The translations under genes were made by a program, and so were the position numbers. DNA of 10,134 nt from CAYMOV01 sp964392085 (GTDB taxonomy: Bacteria; Oederibacteriota; Muellerivitia; Muellerivitales; Muellerivitaceae): the NCBI GenBank assembly GCA_964392085.1, contig CAYMOV010000088.1, positions 1-10,134 on the forward strand, given 5' to 3'. Positions 4,870-10,134 of this stretch are shown here, piece by piece. Under the pieces are notes generated by a model. That model worked only from the letters and a program-made list of their open reading frames with translations. It searched no databases and was not told the origin of the DNA. The number at the start of each line of letters is the position of its first letter. Position 1 is the first letter of the stretch.

Positions 4870-5277
4870 ATGGGAATGAAACGAACCGTCAAAATCGGGA
4901 TCGCCGCGCTGGGGATCCTGTCGATGCTGGCCTTTGGGCGGCGCCTCCAAGCGCAGGTGGACACCCCCACGTCGAATGCCCCGCGGACCCAACAGCCTGC
5001 CCCCACGGTCCCGCCGGGTTCAATCCCCGCTCCCGTGTTGTCCCCGGGTTACTTCGACGCGAGCGGAATCCCCCCCAAACCCCTCGCCAAAAATTCCACC
5101 GTAAAACGCCACGTCAAGGTCATCGCGCGGCCCTCGGCGGAAGTCCTGGCCCAAACCGTGATACCGGTGAGCACCGCGAAACCCGGCGTCTCGCAGGACG
5201 TGGTCCCGTCGGTCGTGCTTTCCCCCGGTTACTACCAGGTCGGGGGGGCCCAACCCACCCATGTTCCGGCACCCTGA
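4870..5277 (+). CDS. Small secreted Pro-rich protein, paralogue 2
   Basis: The 135-residue product starts MGMKRTVKIGIAALGILSML, a signal peptide with probable cleavage near LQA|QVD at about residue 30. The mature part is Pro/Val/Ser-rich without Cys and holds an internal repeat: PVLSPGYFDASGIPPKP (about 55-71) and SVVLSPGYYQVGGAQPTHVP (about 114-133), each with VLSPGY plus an aromatic residue. Between them is a basic strand-like stretch (STVKRHVKVIARPSAEVL). ATG 4870 is chosen because GAGGGA ends 6 bases before it and it follows the promoter; the frame is open back to 4771, and ATG 4876 is possible but badly spaced. The function is unknown. Promoter, leader and signal peptide are duplicated from, or to, the gene at 3323. 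Confidence 0.75.
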   Translation: MGMKRTVKIGIAALGILSMLAFGRRLQAQVDTPTSNAPRTQQPAPTVPPGSIPAPVLSPGYFDASGIPPKPLAKNSTVKRHVKVIARPSAEVLAQTVIPVSTAKPGVSQDVVPSVVLSPGYYQVGGAQPTHVPAP

Positions 5278-5312
5278 CCCGGTGGACCCCTGTCCGACCT
5301 TCACAAGTTGAT

Positions 5313-5340
5313 GAAAAAGTCGGGCCGAAGGGACTTTTTC
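5313..5340 (+). terminator. Rho-independent terminator after secreted-protein paralogue 2
   Basis: GAAAAAGTC (5313-5321) pairs perfectly with GACTTTTTC (5332-5340) over a 10-base loop in which CC and GG can also pair. The run of A before and T after makes it bidirectional in form. It lies 35 bases after the stop. Confidence 0.75.
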
Positions 5341-5365
5341 CCCCTACCAGAATCGGGAGGGGGAC

Positions 5366-5408
5366 GCCCCACTTTCCATCGTCGGTGGGAACAATGTAAA
5401 AGTGGGGC
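5366..5408. repeat. Hairpin: 10-base perfect inverted repeat
   Basis: GCCCCACTTT (5366-5375) is the exact complement of AAAGTGGGGC (5399-5408) around 23 bases that include a small CCA...TGG sub-hairpin. It lies between the terminator and the PAS gene. It could be part of a structured leader or a repeat element. Confidence 0.5.
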
Positions 5409-5422
5409 CGTGTCTTGCCCGC

Positions 5423-5459
5423 GAATCGCCCCCCGCAACCGGGGGATTCACGGCGATTC
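5423..5459 (+). promoter_or_regulatory. Alternative hairpins upstream of the PAS gene
   Basis: GAATCGCC (5423-5430) is the exact complement of GGCGATTC (5452-5459). Its first part, GAATC, can also pair with GATTC (5445-5449) while CCCCC (5429-5434) pairs with GGGGG (5441-5445). The two folds exclude each other. About 70 bases separate this from the start codon, and a 10-base AT palindrome (AAAATATTTT, 5493-5502) lies between. Confidence 0.35.
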
Positions 5460-5528
5460 ATTCGACCCACGTGGCGGTTGGCTCGCCTCGCGAAAATATT
5501 TTTTCGGCACCCCGCTGAAAGGAACCCC

Positions 5529-6308
5529 ATGATCGCGTCCGCGCAGGTGTTCACCCTGGAGGACCCGGTTTTCCGGGCGCTTTTGGACCTGGCCCCGGTG
5601 GCGATCGGCGTTTCGCGCCGGGGGACCATGATCTACGGCAACCCGGTTTACCTCCGGTTGTACGGTTACGAGAAGCGGGAGAACCTCCAGGGCCGTTCTG
5701 TGATGGAGCATATCGCCCCCTCGGCGCGGCCCGAGATAGAACGGCGGTTTCGGCGGCAGGCGGGCAGCGCCCAAGTCGCGGAGATGTTCGAGATGAAGGG
5801 GCTCCGGAGGGACGGGATGGAGTTGGACCTGGAAGTCACCGTGGTCCCGATCCCCCTCTTGGATGGGGAGGCCGCCCTGACCTTCCTGGTGGACATCTCG
5901 GACCGCAAGCTGAAGGACGAGTCGATCTGGGAACAAGAGACCCGGTTCAAGGCGATCTTCATGAACGCGGCCGTGGGGATGGCCCTGGTGGCCATGGACG
6001 GCACCCCGATCCTGGTGAACACGGCCCTCGTGGAGATGCTCGGCTATTCGGAGGCCGAACTCCAGAAGATGACCTTCGGCAAGTTCACCCACCCGGAGGA
6101 CGTCCAAAAGGACGTGAAACTGTTCAACGAGATCATCGCCGGGACCCGGGCCACCTACAGCCTGGAAAAGCGGTATATCCGCAAGGACGGCAAGACCTTC
6201 ACGGGTTTCCTCACGGTGTCCGTCGTCAACAGCCCCTTGGGAAAGCCCCACTACGTCGTGGGGATGGTGGAGAAGATCTCAGCCCGGATGGAAAAGGTGG
6301 CCGTGTAA
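5529..6308 (+). CDS. Double-PAS sensor protein without an output domain
   Basis: The 259-residue protein consists of two PAS domains, about residues 13-125 (with GVSRRGTMIYGNPVYLRLYGY, the typical start, and VDISDRK at its end) and about 137-252 (MNAAVGMALVAMDGTPILVN, then HPEDVQKD, and YIRKDGKTF, the PAS_3-like pattern). No histidine kinase, GGDEF, EAL or chemoreceptor domain follows; the frame ends shortly after the second PAS. AAAGGA lies 5 bases before ATG 5529; the frame is open upstream but without homology. No heme or flavin residue can be assigned. It is likely cytoplasmic, and may bind a ligand or act as a partner for a separate kinase. Nearby are a Cys-rich membrane protein and a lone receiver protein. 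Confidence 0.85.
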   Translation: MIASAQVFTLEDPVFRALLDLAPVAIGVSRRGTMIYGNPVYLRLYGYEKRENLQGRSVMEHIAPSARPEIERRFRRQAGSAQVAEMFEMKGLRRDGMELDLEVTVVPIPLLDGEAALTFLVDISDRKLKDESIWEQETRFKAIFMNAAVGMALVAMDGTPILVNTALVEMLGYSEAELQKMTFGKFTHPEDVQKDVKLFNEIIAGTRATYSLEKRYIRKDGKTFTGFLTVSVVNSPLGKPHYVVGMVEKISARMEKVAV

Positions 6309-6318
6309 GCGTCTTTGA

Positions 6319-6338
6319 ACCCGGCCTCTAAACCGGGT
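6319..6338 (+). terminator. Small hairpin between the PAS and Cys-rich genes
   Basis: ACCCGG (6319-6324) pairs with CCGGGT (6333-6338) over 8 bases. There is no T-tract; at most a weak attenuator or processing site in a 58-base gap. Confidence 0.25.
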
Positions 6339-6366
6339 AGCCCTCGCGGGCGGAAAGAAACGAACC

Positions 6367-6627
6367 ATGGAACTGACAACGAAAGAGACGGAACGCCTGA
6401 TCGCCGAGGAGAAGGTCCGATTTGCGGCCCGCGCGGAGATGATGAAGGAATCGGGCCACTGCCAAACCGGCGGATGTTGCCGCAAGAAGTGCGGCTTCTG
6501 GGCTGGATTGCTGTTGGGCCTGGCGATCTGGGCCGTTTCGGCCGCGGTCTGCCACCATCGTTACGGCTGCGATATGGGCCGTTGCGTGATGAGCCAAACC
6601 AGCGCCATGCCCACCCCCGCCAAATAA
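6367..6627 (+). CDS. Cys-rich small membrane protein, one predicted helix
   Basis: The 86-residue product has a charged N-terminal half (LTTKETERLIAEEKVRFAARAEMM), a Cys cluster HCQTGGCCRKKC (Cys32, 37, 38, 42), one hydrophobic helix at about 44-61 (FWAGLLLGLAIWAVSAAV) and a second cluster CHHRYGCDMGRC (Cys62, 68, 73 with His63 and His64). The Lys/Arg before the helix predict the N-terminus inside and the second cluster outside. I recognise no family. Cys/His on both membrane faces suggests metal or redox chemistry, which is inference. GGAAAG ends 9 bases before the ATG, a weak site. It lies 58 bases after the PAS gene, likely co-transcribed, and is closed by a strong terminator. Confidence 0.7.
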   Translation: MELTTKETERLIAEEKVRFAARAEMMKESGHCQTGGCCRKKCGFWAGLLLGLAIWAVSAAVCHHRYGCDMGRCVMSQTSAMPTPAK

Positions 6628-6643
6628 ACGCGCGACCGTGGAA

Positions 6644-6687
6644 CCCGCCGCCAGCGGCCTGAAGCCCCTGGCGGCGGGGATTATTTT
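6644..6687 (+). terminator. Strong rho-independent terminator
   Basis: CCCGCCGCCAG (6644-6654) pairs perfectly with CTGGCGGCGGG (6668-6678), and GGC/GCC inside the loop can extend the stem. GATTATTTT follows. It ends the transcript of the Cys-rich protein gene 17 bases after its stop and leaves the receiver gene on its own transcript. Confidence 0.85.
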
Positions 6688-6688
6688 G

Positions 6689-6700
6689 GAAAAGCGCCTC
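6689..6700. repeat. GAAAAGCGCCTC short repeat, copy 1
   Basis: This 12-base motif just before the receiver gene recurs exactly at 7292-7303, before the ribbon-helix-helix gene. Both are followed by AAT within two bases. It may be a shared upstream site or chance. Confidence 0.2.
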
Positions 6701-6720
6701 AATCGAGCCGGGGGTGACCT

Positions 6721-7125
6721 GTGGCCAAGCGGATCCTGGTAGTGGAGGACCATGAGAACACCCGCGTCCTCTACGCGGAGGAACTCACGGACGCCGGCTA
6801 CGACGTCCTGACCGCCGAGAACGGTTACCTGGCCATGAAGATCATCGAAAAGGACCGGGTGGACCTCGTCATCACCGACCTCCGGATGCCCGAGGTGAGC
6901 GGGGTGACCCTGATCCACTGCATCCATTTCCACGACGAGAGGATCCCGGTGGTCGTCGTCAGCGCCTACCGGCAGTACGAGGAGCCGCTGGCGGGGAACA
7001 TCCGCGCCTTCTTCACCAAGCCGGTCAACCTGGAGCTCCTGAAACAGTGCGTGGCCGGGTTGTTCCTGGACAAGACCGGCCCCCTGTTGCCCTTCACGCC
7101 CCCAAGGGCCCCGATCCGAAAATAA
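6721..7125 (+). CDS. Single-domain response regulator (CheY-like receiver)
   Basis: The 134-residue product is a receiver domain. Conserved sites are visible: acidic Glu9-Asp10, phosphoacceptor Asp53 in VITDLRMP, Ser81 in VVVVSAY (the Thr/Ser position) and Lys100 in FFTKPV. No DNA-binding or enzymatic output domain follows, only a Pro-rich tail (GPLLPFTPPRAPIRK). Such proteins act by phosphorylation-dependent contact with a partner, as CheY or Spo0F-type relay proteins do. The GTG at 6721 is chosen because GGGGTGA lies 4-9 bases upstream and the domain begins at once. No kinase is adjacent; the double-PAS protein two genes upstream is a possible but unproven partner. Confidence 0.92.
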   Translation: MAKRILVVEDHENTRVLYAEELTDAGYDVLTAENGYLAMKIIEKDRVDLVITDLRMPEVSGVTLIHCIHFHDERIPVVVVSAYRQYEEPLAGNIRAFFTKPVNLELLKQCVAGLFLDKTGPLLPFTPPRAPIRK

Positions 7126-7133
7126 CCGCACCG

Positions 7134-7161
7134 TGGGGTCAGGCATACACCTTACACTTTT
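7134..7161 (+). repeat. GGGGTCAG repeat, copy 4
   Basis: TGGGGTCAGGCATACACCTT then ACACTTTT. It shares head and tail with copies 1 and 3, lies 8 bases after the receiver stop and is followed by a short GGGAA...TTCCC inverted repeat. The rest of the 244-base gap to 7370 is AT-richer than average and holds only the promoter candidate below. Confidence 0.55.
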
Positions 7162-7289
7162 GGGAAACACCCGGCCCATGGTTCCCGACGCAACCCCGCC
7201 ACAAACCCAAGAACTATTATTTATCGGATGTATGAAATGACGGCCCCCATCCAACCGGATTGACCCGAAAACCTTTTGAAAACGTTACC

Positions 7290-7321
7290 TTGAAAAGCGC
7301 CTCCAATAATTCGGATATACT
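7290..7321 (+). promoter_or_regulatory. Promoter candidate for the ribbon-helix-helix gene
   Basis: TATACT (7316-7321) in GGATATACTAAA is a good -10 box. TTGAAA (7290-7295) is a good -35 box, but the 20-base spacer is long. Another TTGAAA lies 14 bases further upstream. The start codon is 49 bases downstream. Confidence 0.4.
7292..7303. repeat. GAAAAGCGCCTC short repeat, copy 2
   Basis: Exact copy of 6689-6700, overlapping the candidate -35 box of the ribbon-helix-helix gene. Confidence 0.2.
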
Positions 7322-7369
7322 AAACGCGGGCGATTCCATTGGCGGATCATTCCACGCGGAGGTACGTTT

Positions 7370-7570
7370 ATGAAGGAGGGGAAAGTCAAGCGAGGGAGGC
7401 CTTCCATCGGCGGGATGCGGGTGATCCTCCGGCTGACACCGGAGGAAGTCACGGCCCTCCAGAGGTTGTCCAAGGAGACGGGTGAGACCCGGACGACGCT
7501 GATCCGGCACGCCATCGACGGCGCCTATCTCCACAAACGCCGGAAGGCCGATTGGGAAAAGCGCCCCTAG
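7370..7570 (+). CDS. Ribbon-helix-helix (CopG/Arc type) DNA-binding protein
   Basis: The 66-residue product has a basic start (KEGKVKRGRPS), a beta-strand MRVILRL (about 16-22), helix LTPEEVTALQRLSKETG and helix TRTTLIRHAIDGAYL, the standard RHH dimer fold that inserts its ribbon into the DNA major groove. GGAGG lies 7 bases before the ATG. Such proteins are transcription repressors or antitoxins; no toxin-like gene is adjacent. The next gene, a large membrane protein, starts 49 bases later and may be its target or operon partner. The basic C-terminus (HKRRKADWEKRP) is short. Confidence 0.85.
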   Translation: MKEGKVKRGRPSIGGMRVILRLTPEEVTALQRLSKETGETRTTLIRHAIDGAYLHKRRKADWEKRP

Positions 7571-7619
7571 GGCGGTCCGAACCCGCCCGAAGGGCTAACG
7601 CCCTGTAAGGCGGTGGGGT
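7571..7619 (+). promoter_or_regulatory. Nested hairpin covering the ribosome binding site of the 513-residue protein
   Basis: AGGGC (7591-7595) pairs with GCCCT (7600-7604), and outside it CCGCC (7583-7587) pairs with GGCGG (7609-7613), which is part of the AAGGCGGTGGGG ribosome binding region just before ATG 7620. CCGCC can also pair with GGCGG at 7571-7575, right after the upstream stop codon. The competing folds could couple translation of the two genes. Confidence 0.35.
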
Positions 7620-9161
7620 ATGAAGAAGATCCTCGGATGGGTTTGGTTCGGCCTCTTGGTCGGTTCCTTCGGTTTATCCTTCGCCCTCTACGCGATCTGC
7701 GGCCTCTTCGACCTCCACGGCCCCCTGGAAACCTTGACGGTGGTCCTGTTGTTGGGCGTTTTCATACCGGGCCTTTTCTTGACGATCAGCGTCACCTCCG
7801 CCGCCCAAAAGGCCGATGAAACCCAAGAGACGGGCTGGCGCTGGTGCTACCAGGCGTTTTTGGCCTTCTGGATCAACCTCGCGATGGTGATCGGCGTGAT
7901 CCTCATGATCGCCGGTTTGCCCGTTCTCCTTCCCTTTGGCTACCTAAACGGCTGGATCAAGGATTTCCTCAAGAAAAGTCCGCCGCCTGAAAAGATTCCC
8001 GCGGTTTCCGTATCCGTCCCAACACCCATCTCCCGCCCGGTTTTGGCGGCCACCACACCGCAACGGGTGGCGGCTTCGCCGTCCCGGCGGCCCGTCCAAC
8101 AGGACCTGCCGATCGGTGACGGGTTGCCGCTTCAGGCGTTTTCCAAGCCGGCTATCCGGTATGGACCCCCGCCCGAAGGGCTTGTGATCCTCGACGGCCT
8201 GAAAAACGAATATCGAACGGATTCGCCTACGCCCCCGCCGGGGAACCCTCAAACCAACGATGACGAAAACCGGTACCCATCCCCTCCCGGGATGGAGCCG
8301 GTCCCCAAGGGGGAACCCCTTGGCGAGGAATTCACCCTCGCCTGCGGTTCCGGGGGCTGCCAGGCGTTCAAACCGAAGAAGGCCGCCGCCCCGCCGTCCC
8401 GGATCAAGCCGCGGGAAGGCGATTTCCTTTCCACGCGCGAGGATGGCTCGCTTCGGGCGGCCCGCTGGGTGCGGTTTACGGGGCCCAAAGGAATCACCTT
8501 GGATGTCGTGGCCCGGCCGTTCAATGTCGAGTATCCCTGCCATCATTGCCTGGAGCCCTTGGGCTACGCCCAAGCCCCGGGGGGTTATGACCGCCGGTGC
8601 CCCGTTTGCGGCAGGTTTGTCCTGGAAGAACTCCACAAGGTCCATCCCCTCCTCCTGGACAGTTGGCAACAGTTCAAGTTGTTGGTGGAGGACCTCAGCT
8701 ACCACCTCCATTGTGGGGACGAGACCAGCCGCCAGTACCCTTGGCGCGTATCGGGCTCCAACGATCCGACGGGTTTGCGGGGCACGGAGAAGAAGTTCTA
8801 CCGGAAGCTCTTGGCCCAACGGCGCCTGCTGGGGGATGCCTGCCGTTACCTGCTCGAGCGGCCTTGGGACCGTTTGACGGGACGTTACGACGCGAATTCG
8901 GTGGCCTTGGCTTTCCTGGAGGACTACGGGTTGGACGACGGGGGATTGGCCGAATACCTTCATATGAGGGCGGGAGCGAGGAGGGACTTGGTCCGCATGC
9001 TGGGCACCCACGCGGGCGCGGCCCGGATCACGGCATTCCAACTGCGGCTATTAAGCGTGAGCCGGGGTTATATCCGGGATTCGCCATTTAAGGCCTATCG
9101 GCCCCTTCGGGAGAGGCTGCGAGGCCTCCGGCGAGGAGGGGGGCAAGACATGACCCCCTAA
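7620..9161 (+). CDS. Unrecognised membrane protein with Pro-rich linker and zinc-ribbon-like motif
   Basis: The 513-residue product begins with three predicted membrane helices (about 4-28, 38-60 and 77-107), then a Pro-rich, low-complexity linker (about 118-235), a GSGGC pair of Cys (242 and 247), and a soluble C-terminal part. That part holds CHHC (Cys307, Cys310) and CPVC (Cys327, Cys330), separated by 16 residues, a zinc-ribbon-like arrangement. The last 180 residues are helical and Arg-rich (for example YLLERPWDRLTGRYD, RDLVRMLGTHAG, ending RERLRGLRRGGG). I recognise no family. The N-terminal helices suggest the linker and ribbon face the cytoplasm, without certainty. GGTGGGG at 7612-7618 ends one base before the ATG, so the effective site is probably AAGG at 7607-7610. 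It follows the RHH gene by 49 bases. Confidence 0.8.
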   Translation: MKKILGWVWFGLLVGSFGLSFALYAICGLFDLHGPLETLTVVLLLGVFIPGLFLTISVTSAAQKADETQETGWRWCYQAFLAFWINLAMVIGVILMIAGLPVLLPFGYLNGWIKDFLKKSPPPEKIPAVSVSVPTPISRPVLAATTPQRVAASPSRRPVQQDLPIGDGLPLQAFSKPAIRYGPPPEGLVILDGLKNEYRTDSPTPPPGNPQTNDDENRYPSPPGMEPVPKGEPLGEEFTLACGSGGCQAFKPKKAAAPPSRIKPREGDFLSTREDGSLRAARWVRFTGPKGITLDVVARPFNVEYPCHHCLEPLGYAQAPGGYDRRCPVCGRFVLEELHKVHPLLLDSWQQFKLLVEDLSYHLHCGDETSRQYPWRVSGSNDPTGLRGTEKKFYRKLLAQRRLLGDACRYLLERPWDRLTGRYDANSVALAFLEDYGLDDGGLAEYLHMRAGARRDLVRMLGTHAGAARITAFQLRLLSVSRGYIRDSPFKAYRPLRERLRGLRRGGGQDMTP

Positions 9162-9188
9162 ACTTTGGGAGTTGGGCCTGCATGTGTC

Positions 9189-9217
9189 TTGGACGGTTCC
9201 GGGAAAGAGTGTAGAAT
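9189..9217 (+). promoter_or_regulatory. Sigma-70 type promoter of the toxin-antitoxin pair
   Basis: TTGGAC (9189-9194) and TAGAAT (9212-9217) are separated by an optimal 17-base spacer. Transcription would begin near 9224, inside the inverted repeat that follows. Confidence 0.65.
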
Positions 9218-9221
9218 TGGA

Positions 9222-9245
9222 CCTGTTAAGAGGGCCATTAACAGG
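9222..9245 (+). promoter_or_regulatory. Operator of the toxin-antitoxin pair (inverted repeat)
   Basis: CCTGTTAA (9222-9229) and TTAACAGG (9238-9245) are perfect complements around 8 bases, directly after the -10 box and 17 bases before the antitoxin ATG. Phd/YefM antitoxins autoregulate by binding such palindromes; this site fits by position and symmetry. Confidence 0.6.
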
Positions 9246-9261
9246 ACCCATGGAGGGTGCC

Positions 9262-9531
9262 ATGAATGTGAAGTTCTCCGAAGACGTCGTTCCAGTCACG
9301 GCCCTGAAGACGCGGTCCGCGAAGGTCCTGCGCCAGGTTTCCGAAGGGAACCGTCCGGTGCTCCTGACCAGCCGGGGGCACGGCATCGCCGTGGTCCAGT
9401 CTTTGGCTGAATACGAGCGCCAGGACGAGGAGCGGGAGTTCCTGAAGGCGGTGGTCCAGGGCCTTCAAGATGTCGAGAAAGGCCGCACGATCCCACTTTC
9501 CGAGGCGAAGGCTCGGTTGGGTTTGAAGTAA
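9262..9531 (+). CDS. Phd/YefM-type antitoxin
   Basis: The 89-residue product has the Phd/YefM layout: an N-terminal DNA-binding and dimerisation part (VVPVTALKTRSAKVLRQVSEG, then RPVLLTSRGHGIAVVQSLAEYE) and a C-terminal helical tail (FLKAVVQGLQDVEKGRTIPLSEAKARLGLK) that would wrap the toxin. It neutralises the downstream ParE-like toxin and represses the pair. ATG 9262 is chosen because GGAGG lies 5 bases upstream; an in-frame ATG at 9250 would bury that site. The TAA overlaps the toxin ATG by one base, which is the typical coupling. Confidence 0.9.
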   Translation: MNVKFSEDVVPVTALKTRSAKVLRQVSEGNRPVLLTSRGHGIAVVQSLAEYERQDEEREFLKAVVQGLQDVEKGRTIPLSEAKARLGLK

Positions 9532-9845
9532 TGCCGGGTCGAACCCTGATTCAATTGGAGATCGCCCAGTCCGCGCTTGAGGATTTGTTGGAATTGAGGC
9601 GATATTTTGAAGGCCAGGGTGTGCCAGTCGTCGGTCAAAGGTTCCTCAAAGAGATCCTCGGTAAGGCGGAACGCCTCAAAACCCATCCGGATTCCGGCCG
9701 CGTCGTCCCGGAGTTTGGCGTACCCACGATCCGCGAGATCATCCATCCTCCCTTCCGAATCGTCTACCGCAGGGACCCCCGCCTGGTTTCGGTCCTCCGG
9801 GTGTGGCGAAGCGAACGACTGACGCTCAAACCGGACGAATGTTAG
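9531..9845 (+). CDS. ParE/RelE-type toxin
   Basis: The 104-residue product has the ParE/RelE fold signatures: an N-terminal strand (TLIQLEIAQSALEDLLELRRYF), helix GQRFLKEILGKAERLKTHPDSGR, and the C-terminal strands REIIHPPFRIVYRRDPRLVSVLRVWRSERL, where the Arg-rich end of the ParE family sits. ParE toxins poison DNA gyrase, RelE toxins cut mRNA on the ribosome; ParE is favoured by the HPPFRIVYR pattern, but the target cannot be proved here. No separate ribosome binding site is needed because translation is coupled to the antitoxin by the TAATG overlap. Confidence 0.9.
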   Translation: MPGRTLIQLEIAQSALEDLLELRRYFEGQGVPVVGQRFLKEILGKAERLKTHPDSGRVVPEFGVPTIREIIHPPFRIVYRRDPRLVSVLRVWRSERLTLKPDEC

Positions 9846-9880
9846 GTTTCTTACGCCCCAACCACGTGACCGGAGACCCC

Positions 9881-10134
9881 ATGGCCCGCCGAAACCTGAA
9901 ATCCCTTCCGACCCGCCTTGGCTTTCTCCTCCTCCTTATCGCCCCCCAGACTTGGGCGTTCCAGTACCCCTTCCAGGACCCCGACCTGGGGATCGAGGCG
10001 CGGGTCACCAACCTGCTCTCCCTCATGTCCCGGGAGGAAAAGATCCGCTGCCTCTCCACCGTCCCCGACGTGCCGAGGCTGGGCGTGAGGGGCACCGGCC
10101 ATGTCGAGGGACTCCACGGCCTGGCCCTCGGGTC
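9881..10134 (+). CDS. Glycoside hydrolase family 3 beta-glucosidase-like, N-terminal part (cut by the right edge)
   Basis: Only 84 residues are present. MARRNLKSLPTRLGFLLLLI is a signal peptide with likely cleavage at TWA|F (residue 26), so the enzyme is exported. The mature start matches the GH3 N-terminal pattern: FQDPDLGIEARVTNLLSLMSREEKI (about 31-55), then VPRLGVRGTGHVEGLHGLALG (about 64-84), where family members form the start of the substrate pocket. GH3 enzymes release glucose, xylose or N-acetylglucosamine from non-reducing ends; the nucleophile Asp lies beyond the edge. GGAG lies 5 bases before the ATG. It starts 35 bases after the toxin stop with no terminator seen. Confidence 0.88.
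   Translation, partial: MARRNLKSLPTRLGFLLLLIAPQTWAFQYPFQDPDLGIEARVTNLLSLMSREEKIRCLSTVPDVPRLGVRGTGHVEGLHGLALG

Noticed and set aside
5308..5532. 74-codon + strand ORF
   Set aside because: It runs through the terminator and two further hairpins and has no recognisable protein features.
5448..6251. Long - strand ORF of 267 codons
   Set aside because: Opposite the two PAS domains; its His/Leu/Gly-rich product has no domain and no ribosome binding site support.
6328..7254. Long - strand ORF of 308 codons
   Set aside because: Opposite the Cys-rich gene, a strong terminator and the receiver gene; it crosses the hairpin and has no family features.
7944..9041. Long - strand ORF of 365 codons
   Set aside because: Opposite the 513-residue protein. 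Since that protein is also unrecognised I weighed both; the + strand one has membrane helices at its start, paired CxxC motifs and an upstream gene, the - strand one has none.
1..10134. CRISPR arrays, tRNA or rRNA genes
   Set aside because: No regularly spaced direct repeats and no tRNA T-arm or rRNA signature were seen on either strand.

Overview
The window is GC-rich bacterial DNA that is mostly coding on the + strand. The leaders and organisation look like a Gram-negative-type or uncultivated-phylum bacterium: GGAGG-type ribosome binding sites, GTG starts, a secreted family 3 glycoside hydrolase and a membrane-anchored sugar-type binding protein. No rRNA or tRNA is present and the lineage cannot be named from this sequence alone. 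Gene density is low for a bacterium. Several intergenic stretches hold dispersed short repeats, hairpins and broken gene remnants, so the region reads as accessory rather than core.

Layout. 1-522: a decayed IS21-type transposase remnant on the - strand and a small broken ORF on the + strand, the latter interrupted by a copy of a GGGGTCAG repeat. 690-2006: solute-binding protein with an N-terminal membrane anchor. 2093-2641: flavin reductase-like protein. 2642-3322: repeats, hairpins and a small, very basic 48-residue protein gene on the - strand (2843-2989). 3323-3646 and 4870-5277: two paralogous small secreted Pro/Thr-rich proteins with nearly identical promoter regions of sigma-54 (-24/-12) type. 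They flank an HU-family DNA-binding protein (4315-4590) and a 668-base stretch with no convincing intact gene. 5278-5528: three successive hairpins, the first a terminator. 5529-7125: a double-PAS protein, a Cys-rich one-helix membrane protein and a single-domain response regulator. 7370-9161: a ribbon-helix-helix regulator and a 513-residue membrane protein with a zinc-ribbon-like motif and no family I recognise. 9262-9845: a Phd/YefM-ParE type toxin-antitoxin pair with a recognisable promoter and operator. 9881 to the right edge: the start of a secreted GH3 beta-glucosidase-like enzyme.

How the parts may fit together. The binding protein and the GH3 enzyme suggest carbohydrate use, but neither sits in a visible transport operon. 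The PAS protein, Cys-rich membrane protein and lone receiver are consecutive and could form a signalling group, although a strong terminator separates the receiver from the two before it. The most distinctive observation is the duplicated promoter-plus-signal-peptide cassette that drives two small secreted proteins with diverged mature parts. A conserved 35-base block lies about 60 bases upstream of each sigma-54-like promoter, where an activator could bind.
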